A stretch of 41,332 nt of DNA, taken from positions 1-41,332 of the forward strand of contig JAAZCL010000374.1 of NCBI GenBank assembly GCA_012513315.1, in the 5' to 3' direction. Source of the DNA: Bacteroidales bacterium. GTDB lineage: Bacteria; Bacteroidota; Bacteroidia; Bacteroidales; Dysgonomonadaceae. The notes beneath the pieces were generated by a model. The model was not told the DNA's origin. It saw nothing but the letters and a program-made list of their open reading frames with translations, and made no database searches. A program made the translations under genes and the position numbers. The number at the start of each line of letters is the position of its first letter. Within the stretch, counting starts at the first letter, position 1. Shown piece after piece: positions 10,618-19,258 of the stretch.

Positions 10618-12542
10618 TGGCTGCTGTTTGTAAAGTTAAGTTTAAACTGATGTGGTCTATGCTCCTGACCCTCAATGAAATTAATGAAAGCATTATTAAC
10701 AAGCCTATTGCCTCCAGGAGTTGGATAATTGCCTGAGAAATACCAATCTCCCTTATGATCAGGGCAAGCCTTGTGCAAATCTTCAATTGTTTGAAATACA
10801 ATTTCCACGTTTGCTTTTATATCTTTTGAGGTTAACATTTGAGCAATCTTTGCAGATATCTCTTCCTCTTTAAAAGGAGCATAAATCTCCTTCACATAAT
10901 TAACAATATCTTCTTTCTTTTTATTCTTCTGTGCAACAGACTTTTCGTAAACCTCATCTATTACATTTTGCATACCACGCTCTTTTAGAAGTTCAATAGT
11001 GGCCTTAAATGCAATAAACTCACTCATGCGCGACATATCTATACCGTAGCAATCGGGGTAACGAATTTGAGGTGAAGAAGAAACAATAATAATCTTTTTT
11101 GGTTCAAGTCTGTCCAATATCTTTATAATACTCTGTTTAAGAGTTGTACCCCTAACAATACTATCGTCTATAATTACTAAATTATCTACACCCCTTCTTA
11201 ACGAACCATAAGTAACATCATATACGTGAGCCGCTAGATCGTCTCTAGAAACACCCTGAGCTATAAATGTACGTAACTTAATATCTTTAATAGCTACTTT
11301 CTCAGATCTAACTCGTTTAGAAAGTATAGTATCAATTTCTTCTTTGCTCAGTGAGCTTCCCTTCTCAAGAATAGTTTGTGCCTTTTTTTGATTGAAGTGA
11401 TCTTCAAGCCCCTGCTGCATACCGTAATATGCCACTTCTGCAGTATTTGGTATAAATGAAAATACAGTATTATCAAAATCGTCGTCAATAGCCTCAATTA
11501 TGTGAGGCACAAGAAGCTCTCCTAGTTTTTTTCTCTCACGATAAATATCATAATCAGATCCCCTTGAGAAATATATCCGTTCAAAAGAACATGGTGTAAT
11601 CTTCTCCTTCTTTTCCAGAACCTTATTAAGGCTGATATTACCATTACGTTTTATAACAATAGCTTCCCCTGGTTGAAGCTCATTAACATCATCTTTTTTA
11701 AGATTAAATGCAGTTTGAATTACCGGTCTCTCAGAAGCCACTACAGCAACCTCATCGTCATGATAATAAAAAGCAGTTCTTATTCCCCATGGATCTCTAA
11801 AAGCAAACGCATCGCCACATCCAACCAGTCCGCATAACGCATAACCACCGTCCCAATTCTTAGATGCTCTGTTAAGCAAAAAAGGGATATCAAGCTTCTC
11901 CTCAATAATATGACTTACCTGCTGTCCGTTTAAATTTACTTTATCAATATTGTCATACTGATATTGCACCTCCCTGTCGAGATAATGTCCAATCGATTCT
12001 AGCATTACAAACGTATCAGCATAATCTCTTGGGTGTTGCCCTTCGGTAAGAAGTTGTACAAACATCTCATCCACATTGGTCATATTGAAGTTGCCAGCCA
12101 GTGCCAGACTTCTAGAAGCCCAGTTATTACGTCTAAGTAAAGGATGCACATATGTTAATCCACTCTTTCCGGTAGTACTATATCGTAAATGACCAATAAA
12201 AAGCTCTGCAGCATAAGGGACCGACTTTTTCACAAAGTCTACATCCTTTAATTGCTCAGGTTTAAATTCAGAAAATGAAGAGTGTACTTTTGTAAATATT
12301 TCTGGTATTGCACCAGACCCCATCGCTCTTTCTCTAAATATGAACTCATTGCCTGGCGATGCTTCAAGCTTCACAGCTCCCAAACCAGCACCCTCCTGTC
12401 CTCTATTGTGTTGTTTCTCCATAAGAAGATACAGCTTATCTAGTCCATATTGCCAAGTACCGTATTTATTATAGTAATATTCAAGAGGTTTCAGTAGTCT
12501 TATTACTGCTATACCACATTCATGCTTTACGATGTCTGTCAT
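10614..12542 (-). CDS. Large amidophosphoribosyltransferase-like protein (PurF paralog)
   Basis: Class II glutamine amidotransferase start (HE|CGIAVIRL, NRGQEGAG), PRPP-binding VIIDDSIVRGTTLKQSI; 642 aa with C-terminal extension. Confidence 0.85.
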   Translation of the reverse strand: MTDIVKHECGIAVIRLLKPLEYYYNKYGTWQYGLDKLYLLMEKQHNRGQEGAGLGAVKLEASPGNEFIFRERAMGSGAIPEIFTKVHSSFSEFKPEQLKDVDFVKKSVPYAAELFIGHLRYSTTGKSGLTYVHPLLRRNNWASRSLALAGNFNMTNVDEMFVQLLTEGQHPRDYADTFVMLESIGHYLDREVQYQYDNIDKVNLNGQQVSHIIEEKLDIPFLLNRASKNWDGGYALCGLVGCGDAFAFRDPWGIRTAFYYHDDEVAVVASERPVIQTAFNLKKDDVNELQPGEAIVIKRNGNISLNKVLEKKEKITPCSFERIYFSRGSDYDIYRERKKLGELLVPHIIEAIDDDFDNTVFSFIPNTAEVAYYGMQQGLEDHFNQKKAQTILEKGSSLSKEEIDTILSKRVRSEKVAIKDIKLRTFIAQGVSRDDLAAHVYDVTYGSLRRGVDNLVIIDDSIVRGTTLKQSIIKILDRLEPKKIIIVSSSPQIRYPDCYGIDMSRMSEFIAFKATIELLKERGMQNVIDEVYEKSVAQKNKKKEDIVNYVKEIYAPFKEEEISAKIAQMLTSKDIKANVEIVFQTIEDLHKACPDHKGDWYFSGNYPTPGGNRLVNNAFINFIEGQEHRPHQFKLNFTNSSQ

Positions 12543-12639
12543 TCCTTTATTGTTCGTAGTTCTTTCCTAAAAGAAGAGACAAATTTAATCTTATTTGAGG
12601 ACAAACTCTCTATATTTTATTGATATTATTTCCAAATAT

Positions 12640-12671
12640 ATGTCAACTCACTGTATAATAACAATTGACAT
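12640..12671. promoter_or_regulatory. Inverted repeat in divergent purF-like/dgt intergenic region
   Basis: ATGTCAA-N18-TTGACAT directly upstream of the candidate dgt promoter. Confidence 0.3.
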
Positions 12672-12672
12672 G

Positions 12673-12705
12673 TTGGTAAAGGTATAAAACTTTGTCTTAT
12701 CTTTG
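12673..12705 (+). promoter_or_regulatory. Bacteroidetes-type promoter for dgt
   Basis: TTG at 12673-12675 and TATCTTTG (TAnnTTTG) at 12698-12705; ATG at 12730. Spacing (22 nt) is slightly long. Confidence 0.45.
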
Positions 12706-12729
12706 CCTATATAACCATATGAAATAATC

Positions 12730-14058
12730 ATGAATTGGGAACAGCTACTATCAATAAAAAGGTTTGGACTAGAGAATTACGAAAATGCCAATAAAGAGAA
12801 GCGAACAGAATATCAAAGAGATTTCGACAGACTAATTTTTTCATCTCCTTTTCGCAGACTACAAAACAAAACTCAGGTATTTCCCTTGCCTGGCAGTGTG
12901 TTTGTACATAATAGGCTAACACATAGTTTAGAAGTATCAAGTGTGGGTCGCTCTATAGGAGAAAATGTGGGTCGCGAACTACGTAAAAAATATCCCCAAA
13001 CAGATGCTCATTTTGAAGATATAGGATCAATAGTTTCTGCTGCATGCCTAGCACACGATCTGGGAAATCCTCCTTTTGGACATTCGGGCGAGGAAGCCAT
13101 TTCAACCTTTTTTTCTGAGGGCAAAGGTAAATATCTGCAAACATTAATTGAAGAAGAGAATGGAAGGTGGAGCGACTTTATATATTTCGAAGGAAATGCC
13201 AATTCTATAAGACTACTAATGCATCAGTTCAGGGGTAGGAGGAGAGGTGGGTTTGCAATGACCTACTCAACCATTGCCTCAATTGTTAAATATCCATACT
13301 CATCAGAGTTAAGTGGAGGCAAAAATAAGTTCGGCTTCTTTGCATCTGAAGAAGAAGATTACAAACAAATTGCAACCGAACTTGGCATAATCAAGGTTAG
13401 CAGTCAGCCACTTAAGTATGTTAGACATCCACTAGTATACCTCGTGGAGGCTGCCGACGATATCTGCTATCAGGTTATGGATATTGAAGATGCGCATAAA
13501 CTGAATATAGTTACCACTCATCAGGCTAAAGAGTTGCTACTTGACTTCTTTAATGAAGAGAAAAGAGAGCGTCGACTAAACACCCTTTCGTATGTAACCG
13601 ATATAAATGAGCAAATTGCCTACCTGCGCGCCTCTGTAATAGGTCTTCTTGTTGATGCTTGTTCGGTTATTTTTATGGAAAATGAATCCAATATTCTTAG
13701 TGGCAGTTTCAACAGTTCACTTATTAAAATGCTCCCCGATCGACTTAAAAACGCATATAACAATTGCTCGCAGTTTGCTTCTGAAAATATCTATCGTTCA
13801 AAAGATGTTTTAGATGTAGAATTGGCAGGATATCGTATAATTGGCTTTTTACTCGAGAGCTTCATAAAAGCTGTTAAAAACCCTCAGCATTCATATTCGA
13901 AGCTACTCTTAGACAGAATACCCGAGCAATATGATATATATTCAATAACACTATACGGAAGGGTGCAATCTATAATTGATTACATTTCAGGTATGACCGA
14001 TGTTTATGCTTTAGATTTATATCACAAATTAACAGGTATTGGCTTACCAAATGTTTAA
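12730..14058 (+). CDS. dgt: dGTP triphosphohydrolase (HD domain)
   Basis: RDFDRLIFSSPFRRLQNKTQVFPL, RLTHSLEVSSVGRSIG, AHDLGNPPFGHSGEEAI. Confidence 0.93.
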   Translation: MNWEQLLSIKRFGLENYENANKEKRTEYQRDFDRLIFSSPFRRLQNKTQVFPLPGSVFVHNRLTHSLEVSSVGRSIGENVGRELRKKYPQTDAHFEDIGSIVSAACLAHDLGNPPFGHSGEEAISTFFSEGKGKYLQTLIEEENGRWSDFIYFEGNANSIRLLMHQFRGRRRGGFAMTYSTIASIVKYPYSSELSGGKNKFGFFASEEEDYKQIATELGIIKVSSQPLKYVRHPLVYLVEAADDICYQVMDIEDAHKLNIVTTHQAKELLLDFFNEEKRERRLNTLSYVTDINEQIAYLRASVIGLLVDACSVIFMENESNILSGSFNSSLIKMLPDRLKNAYNNCSQFASENIYRSKDVLDVELAGYRIIGFLLESFIKAVKNPQHSYSKLLLDRIPEQYDIYSITLYGRVQSIIDYISGMTDVYALDLYHKLTGIGLPNV

Positions 14059-14111
14059 TTTTACTATCATTTTGACAAATATAAATATTTTTTGATTTTT
14101 TATTAAAATAA

Positions 14112-14143
14112 TTTGGTTTGTTTTAAATTCTTTTTTATATTTG
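14112..14143 (+). promoter_or_regulatory. Bacteroidetes-type promoter
   Basis: TTTG (14112-14115)-N20-TATATTTG (14136-14143), fits the TTTG/TAnnTTTG consensus. Confidence 0.5.
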
Positions 14144-14187
14144 TCTCGTGGTTTTTTCATAATAGTATTAGATTTAAGGTTAACATG

Positions 14188-14219
14188 TTTGGCAGGATGT
14201 CGCGAGACATTCTGCCAAA
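14188..14219. other. Strong RNA hairpin with GNRA tetraloop
   Basis: TTTGGCAGGATGTC-GCGA-GACATTCTGCCAAA, 14-bp stem (one G.U) closing a GCGA loop; followed only by a weak T-rich run. Confidence 0.7.
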
Positions 14220-14255
14220 TTAATTTAGAAACATTAAATTCCTCATAAATATTTA

Positions 14256-14263
14256 TATATTTG
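14256..14263 (+). promoter_or_regulatory. Second TAnnTTTG -7 box, close to the next ATG
   Basis: TATATTTG ending 17 nt before the ATG at 14281; no clear -33 TTTG. Confidence 0.3.
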
Positions 14264-14280
14264 TATATTAAAATTAAATA

Positions 14281-14697
14281 ATGAGAAAATCTTTATTGAT
14301 ACTAAGTATCGTTTTATTTATAATTCTTTTATCTGGAATTCTAATCACTCAATGTGATACTGATAAAAAGGCTATAAATAAGAAGCTTACAGAAATGGCC
14401 AGCAATCTCAATGAGTCTGCTCCCGTTATGCTCGATGATTTTACGCGATTCGATAATGCTACAGTAACCGGTGAAAATGTTTTTCAATATAACTACACCG
14501 TATTAAATACTCAAAACCCCGATTCTCTTATAAAGGAAGTAGAAAGCTCATTAATAAAAAATATAAAATTGGAGTTTAATACAAACCCACAATTGCTTTT
14601 TTTTAAAGAAAACAATGTTTCCATCGATTATGTTTATAATGATGAAAACAATCAAGTTATCCGACGAATACAAATAGATTCAAGTAATTACAAATAA
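14281..14697 (+). CDS. Hypothetical membrane-anchored or exported protein
   Basis: Single N-terminal hydrophobic segment (LLILSIVLFIILLSGILITQC), no recognised domain; first gene of the dispanin cluster. Confidence 0.7.
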   Translation: MRKSLLILSIVLFIILLSGILITQCDTDKKAINKKLTEMASNLNESAPVMLDDFTRFDNATVTGENVFQYNYTVLNTQNPDSLIKEVESSLIKNIKLEFNTNPQLLFFKENNVSIDYVYNDENNQVIRRIQIDSSNYK

Positions 14698-14708
14698 CAT
14701 CACATTCT

Positions 14709-15239
14709 ATGAATCGCTATTTTTATATTGACGCCACAGGCAAGCAGAGAGGAACATTCACTCCTCAGGAACTCAGAGTAGAAAACATCAAACGTGACAC
14801 ATTGGTATGGACACAGGGAATGGAGCAATGGAAAAGAGCCGATGAGGTAGAGGAATTGAAAATTGTATTCGAAACACCATACACACCACCCAATCAGCAT
14901 TATTCAGAACCAAAACACGAAACCACTGCAGTTGCTTATAAGCCAAAATCATGGTTAATAGAATCACTTTTAGTAACCCTACTTCCATTTGTATTTTGTG
15001 GAAGCTTTTTAAGTTTAGTAGGTATAATTGCAATTGTATATGCTACACAAGTAGATTCTCATTTCGCCAGAGGAGATTACAAGGCCTCAGAAGAAGCATC
15101 GCTTTTGGCCGGTAGGTGGACAAAGATTACACTTTGGGTATTAATAGCCTGGGTAGCTTTAATTGTTCTCGCACTGGTTATACTCTTCGGTTTTCTTGGT
15201 TTTAGCATGGCTGGATTTGGTGATTTAATTGATATGTAA
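14709..15239 (+). CDS. GYF_2 (DUF4339) plus CD225/dispanin membrane protein
   Basis: YFYIDATGKQRGTFTPQELRVENIKRDTLVWTQGMEQWKRADEV (GYF_2) then PKSWLIESLLVTLLPFVFCGSFLSLVGIIAIVYATQVDSHFARGDYKASEEASLLAGRWTKI (CD225-like). Confidence 0.82.
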   Translation: MNRYFYIDATGKQRGTFTPQELRVENIKRDTLVWTQGMEQWKRADEVEELKIVFETPYTPPNQHYSEPKHETTAVAYKPKSWLIESLLVTLLPFVFCGSFLSLVGIIAIVYATQVDSHFARGDYKASEEASLLAGRWTKITLWVLIAWVALIVLALVILFGFLGFSMAGFGDLIDM

Positions 15240-15291
15240 GAATAAATTTCAGAAATCATAAATATTATTTTTATTTAAATTAGCACACATA

Positions 15292-15726
15292 ATGGAAGAT
15301 CCATACGGAAACAACAGTAATTCAACAAACGATAATAACAATTTAGATAATTCTACTAGTTACAATACAATTCCGCCTACAACACCAGTTCCCCCTCCAC
15401 CCAGTGGCTATATTTCACAAGAAGATGAAATTCCTCCACTAAAGCCTTCAAACTGGTTGTGGCACTCAATAGTAGCAACAATTTTGTGCTGTCTCCCCTT
15501 TGGAGTAGTGGGAATTGTGTATGCTGCCCGAGTTGATTCACTCTATTACAATAAGCAATACAATGAGGCTGAGGTATTTGCCAGAAAAGCAAAAACATGG
15601 ACTCTTGTTTCCGTAGTAGCCGGACTGCTATATGTGGTATTCTGGATAGTAGCAATGTCTACAGGTAATTTGCCTGGTTATCTCGAGAATATTATAGAGA
15701 ACAACGCAAGTGGTTATAATTTTTAA
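15292..15726 (+). CDS. CD225/dispanin family membrane protein
   Basis: Asn/Ser/Pro-rich N-terminus then PSNWLWHSIVATILCCLPFGVVGIVYAARVDSLYYNKQYNEAEVFARKAKTW plus a second TM. Confidence 0.82.
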   Translation: MEDPYGNNSNSTNDNNNLDNSTSYNTIPPTTPVPPPPSGYISQEDEIPPLKPSNWLWHSIVATILCCLPFGVVGIVYAARVDSLYYNKQYNEAEVFARKAKTWTLVSVVAGLLYVVFWIVAMSTGNLPGYLENIIENNASGYNF

Positions 15727-15734
15727 AACACACT

Positions 15735-16118
15735 TTGAGTAAAAGATTTAAATTTGGTTTAGGTGCTGCTATAATTATAATGATTATAGTAGCACTATAT
15801 ATATTCTACATTATCGATCCCGAAACGAACTCTCTATTTCCTAAATGTCCTTTTTTATTGGCTACAGGCTTAGAATGCCCGGGATGTGGTTCTCAAAGGG
15901 CAATTCATCAATTGTTGCATCTAAATTTTTTATCGGCCCTCAGATATAATGCGTTTATGGTTTTTGCTATGCCCTACATCTTTTTGGGGGTGTATTTGGA
16001 ATATTTTGGAGGAAAGATGCGACATCCACGACTCGAAAAAATCTTTTTTGGCAGATGGTCGGCACTAATTGTTTTAATTATCGTAATTTCTTACTGGATT
16101 TTGCGGAATGTCTTCTAG
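15735..16118 (+). CDS. DUF2752 family protein
   Basis: FPKCPFLLATGLECPGCGSQRAIHQLLHLNFLSALRYNAFMVFAMPYIF; TTG start is a guess. Confidence 0.8.
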   Translation: MSKRFKFGLGAAIIIMIIVALYIFYIIDPETNSLFPKCPFLLATGLECPGCGSQRAIHQLLHLNFLSALRYNAFMVFAMPYIFLGVYLEYFGGKMRHPRLEKIFFGRWSALIVLIIVISYWILRNVF

Positions 16119-16219
16119 TCAAAAACAGTCTTCTTGCTAAGAATACTTTTGCATTTTTCTGACTTTTCTCTGACTCCACTCTTAATTTCCTATTACTTTA
16201 CTCTTACAATCTCCTATTA

Positions 16220-16249
16220 TATACGAGTCGTATACGAGCGAGGTACGAG
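16220..16249. repeat. Palindrome and short TACGAG repeats
   Basis: TATACGA-G-TCGTATA (16220-16234); TACGAG three times (16222, 16233, 16244). Confidence 0.4.
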
Positions 16250-16322
16250 CAAAGTAGGGACTAAGTGTGGAACAAATGTGCCTAGTTCTAGAAAACAGTA
16301 CAAATACTTTTCAATACTTTAC

Positions 16323-19115
16323 TTATAGTTTTTCCTTTAAAAAGCGACCGGTATGCGATTCGCTACACTTTGCAATTTGCTCGGGGGTGCCTTCGCAAAC
16401 AATATAACCTCCGGCTTTTCCTCCCTCTGGACCAATATCAATTATATAATCGGCACATTTTATTACATCCATATTATGCTCAATTATTATAATTGTGTGC
16501 CCTCGATCTATAAGCGAGTTAAATGCTTTGAGTAATGTTTTAATATCATGAAAATGAAGACCTGTAGTTGGCTCGTCAAATATAAAAATGGTTGGTTTAG
16601 CCTTCTCTTGACCTAAGTTGAATGCTAGTTTCACACGCTGGTTTTCTCCGCCCGAAAGGGTAGAAGAGGGTTGTCCTAGTTTGATATACCCCAAACCCAC
16701 ATCTTGCAATGGCTGTATTTTTTTTGCTATCTTCTTTTCGGTAGTTCCTTTCCTGGAGCCGAAAAACTCTAATGCTTCTGTCACAGTCATTTCAAGTATA
16801 TCATGAATATTTTGTCCTTCATACTCAACCTCAAGCACCTCTGACGAGAATCGCTTGCCATGACACGATTCGCACTCTAATTTAATATCTGCCATAAACT
16901 GCATCTCGATAGTAATAGTGCCATCGCCCTTGCATTCTTCGCATCTGCCCCCCTCAACGTTAAAAGAAAAGTATGCAGGTGTAAAATTTAACTGCTTTGA
17001 TAATGGTTGATCGGCATAAAGTTTTCTTATCTCATCATATGCTTTAAGGTATGTTACTGCGTTTGAACGTGATGATTTGCCAAGTGGATTTTGATCTACA
17101 AATTCAATAGCTTCTACCAAATTAATATCACCAGAGATACCATTAAATTCGGCCCTCTCTAATGCTGAACCGTTATATTCATGCTGCAATGCATTATAGA
17201 AGATATCGTTTACCAGAGATGATTTGCCAGAACCACTTACACCGGTTACCACTGTCATAATATTTAGTGGAAATTTAACATCAATGTTTTTTAAATTGTT
17301 ATGTCTAGCACCCTTTACTTCAATATAATTATTCCATTTACGGCGGGTTTCAGGCACCTCAATCTGCTCCTCGCCTATAAGATATTTTACAGTATAACTA
17401 TTGCTCTTTTTTTCAAGCTCCGATACAACGCCCTGATACATTACCTCACCACCCAATCTTCCTGCTTTGGGACCGATGTCAATTATATAATCGGCAGCTC
17501 TTATTATTTCTTCGTCATGCTCCACCACAATAACCGTATTGCCAATATTTTTAAGCTCTTTTAAAACTTGAATTAGCAGGTTGGTATCGCGTGAATGAAG
17601 ACCTATACTTGGTTCATCTAAAATATATAAAGATCCAACCAAGCTGCTCCCCAGAGATGAGACAAGGTTGATGCGCTGACTTTCACCCCCTGATAATGTG
17701 TTTGATAATCTGTTGAGAGTAAGGTAGCCTAGCCCCACATCGAGTAAGAATTGGAGCCTGCTGTTAATTTCAAGGAGCAGCCTCTTTGCAATGACGGCAT
17801 CTGTTTCATCTAGCTGGAGGTTTTGAAAAAAAACTTTAAGCTCAGATATTGGCATAACCACCAGCTCTGTTATTGATTTGCCGGTAACTTTTACATACTG
17901 TGCTTCTGGTTTAAGTCGTGCCCCTTTACACAATGAGCAATCAGTCTTACCTTTATAACGCGATAACATCACCCGATTTTGTATCTTGTAAAGGTTCTTT
18001 TCGAGCATCTCAAAGAAATGGTTGATACCATATATATTATATTCATGCCTGCCATTCCAAAGAATATCTTTTTCTTCTTCGTTTAAATCATAATAGGCAC
18101 GATGTATTGGAAAATCTACCTTATATGCATTATTCACAAAATGTTGTCTCCATTCGCTCATTTTTTCGCCTTTCCAGCACTTCACACATTCCTCTTGTAC
18201 AGAAAGACTTTTATCGGGAATTACCAAATTCTCATCAATGCCTAGTATTTTGCCGAAGCCTTCACATTTGGGGCATGCACCTGCAGGGCTATTGAAGTTA
18301 AACATCATTTCACTAGGCTCTTCAAAGATTATTCCATCTGCTTCAAACCTGTTTGAAAATGAAAATGATTCTATACCGTTTTCGCCCCAAAACCTTACTA
18401 TGCACTCACCATCGCCCTCGTGAAATGCCGTTTCTACAGAATCAGATAATCTGTTCACAGCCGATTTATCAGAAGAACAGGATAGGCGATCTATGACAAG
18501 TAAAACTTCTTCATTAGAAGGCAACTCTTCATGTTCTAAAAGCTCATCAATTCTATAAAACTGTTCACCAACATCAACACGAGTCAAGCCTTCTTTTAGA
18601 AGAATTTCAAGCTGTTCTCTCAGATTTCTATTGTTGCGTAATTGAACATGAGAAAGTACTGCCAAGCGAGTTCCTTCTCGGTATTCGCTCATTTTGTCAA
18701 TTACATCCTTTACGTAATGACGCTTTACTTCAACTCCCGAAATAGGAGATATTGTTTTCCCTATTCTGGCATATAGTAGTCTCAGATACTCATATATCTC
18801 GGTAGATGTGCCCACTGTAGAGCGAGGATTGCGAGATGTGGTTTTCTGCTCAATTGCAATTGCGGGTGGAATACCTCTTATATAATCTGCCTCGGGCTTG
18901 TTCATTCTGCCTAAAAACTGACGTGCGTATGCCGAAAGACTTTCAACATATCGGCGTTGACCTTCGGCATATAGTGTGTCGAATGCCAAAGATGATTTTC
19001 CTGAGCCCGAAAGCCCTGTTATAACAGTAAATGTATTTCGTGGAATGCTCACATCAATATTTTTGAGATTATTGACGCGAGCACCTTTTATTTCTATCAG
19101 CTTGTGATTGCTCAT
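16323..19115 (-). CDS. uvrA: Excinuclease ABC subunit A (UvrA family)
   Basis: [35 protein letters not shown], two ABC signature LSGGE motifs ([24 protein letters not shown]), Zn-binding CEECKGDG...CESCHGKRF. Confidence 0.9.
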   Translation of the reverse strand: MSNHKLIEIKGARVNNLKNIDVSIPRNTFTVITGLSGSGKSSLAFDTLYAEGQRRYVESLSAYARQFLGRMNKPEADYIRGIPPAIAIEQKTTSRNPRSTVGTSTEIYEYLRLLYARIGKTISPISGVEVKRHYVKDVIDKMSEYREGTRLAVLSHVQLRNNRNLREQLEILLKEGLTRVDVGEQFYRIDELLEHEELPSNEEVLLVIDRLSCSSDKSAVNRLSDSVETAFHEGDGECIVRFWGENGIESFSFSNRFEADGIIFEEPSEMMFNFNSPAGACPKCEGFGKILGIDENLVIPDKSLSVQEECVKCWKGEKMSEWRQHFVNNAYKVDFPIHRAYYDLNEEEKDILWNGRHEYNIYGINHFFEMLEKNLYKIQNRVMLSRYKGKTDCSLCKGARLKPEAQYVKVTGKSITELVVMPISELKVFFQNLQLDETDAVIAKRLLLEINSRLQFLLDVGLGYLTLNRLSNTLSGGESQRINLVSSLGSSLVGSLYILDEPSIGLHSRDTNLLIQVLKELKNIGNTVIVVEHDEEIIRAADYIIDIGPKAGRLGGEVMYQGVVSELEKKSNSYTVKYLIGEEQIEVPETRRKWNNYIEVKGARHNNLKNIDVKFPLNIMTVVTGVSGSGKSSLVNDIFYNALQHEYNGSALERAEFNGISGDINLVEAIEFVDQNPLGKSSRSNAVTYLKAYDEIRKLYADQPLSKQLNFTPAYFSFNVEGGRCEECKGDGTITIEMQFMADIKLECESCHGKRFSSEVLEVEYEGQNIHDILEMTVTEALEFFGSRKGTTEKKIAKKIQPLQDVGLGYIKLGQPSSTLSGGENQRVKLAFNLGQEKAKPTIFIFDEPTTGLHFHDIKTLLKAFNSLIDRGHTIIIIEHNMDVIKCADYIIDIGPEGGKAGGYIVCEGTPEQIAKCSESHTGRFLKEKL

Positions 19116-19258
19116 AACTTAAACATATCTTTTCGTAAAATGCAACTTGCAAAGATAATCACTTTGCACTCTTTAAAAAAGGAGGTGGCTATCAAATAAA
19201 TCAAATTATTTTATATATTTTTGTTCTTAGCTAAGCTAATTGCGCTTCCCATCTATTT

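Noticed and set aside
16127-16150. AGTcTTCTT-gct-AAGAAtACT hairpin followed by TTTT as a terminator
   Set aside because: Weak AT-rich stem with an internal mismatch; not strong enough to call.
16134-16328. 64-aa ORF between DUF2752 and uvrA
   Set aside because: Short, covers the TACGAG repeat region, no family resemblance.
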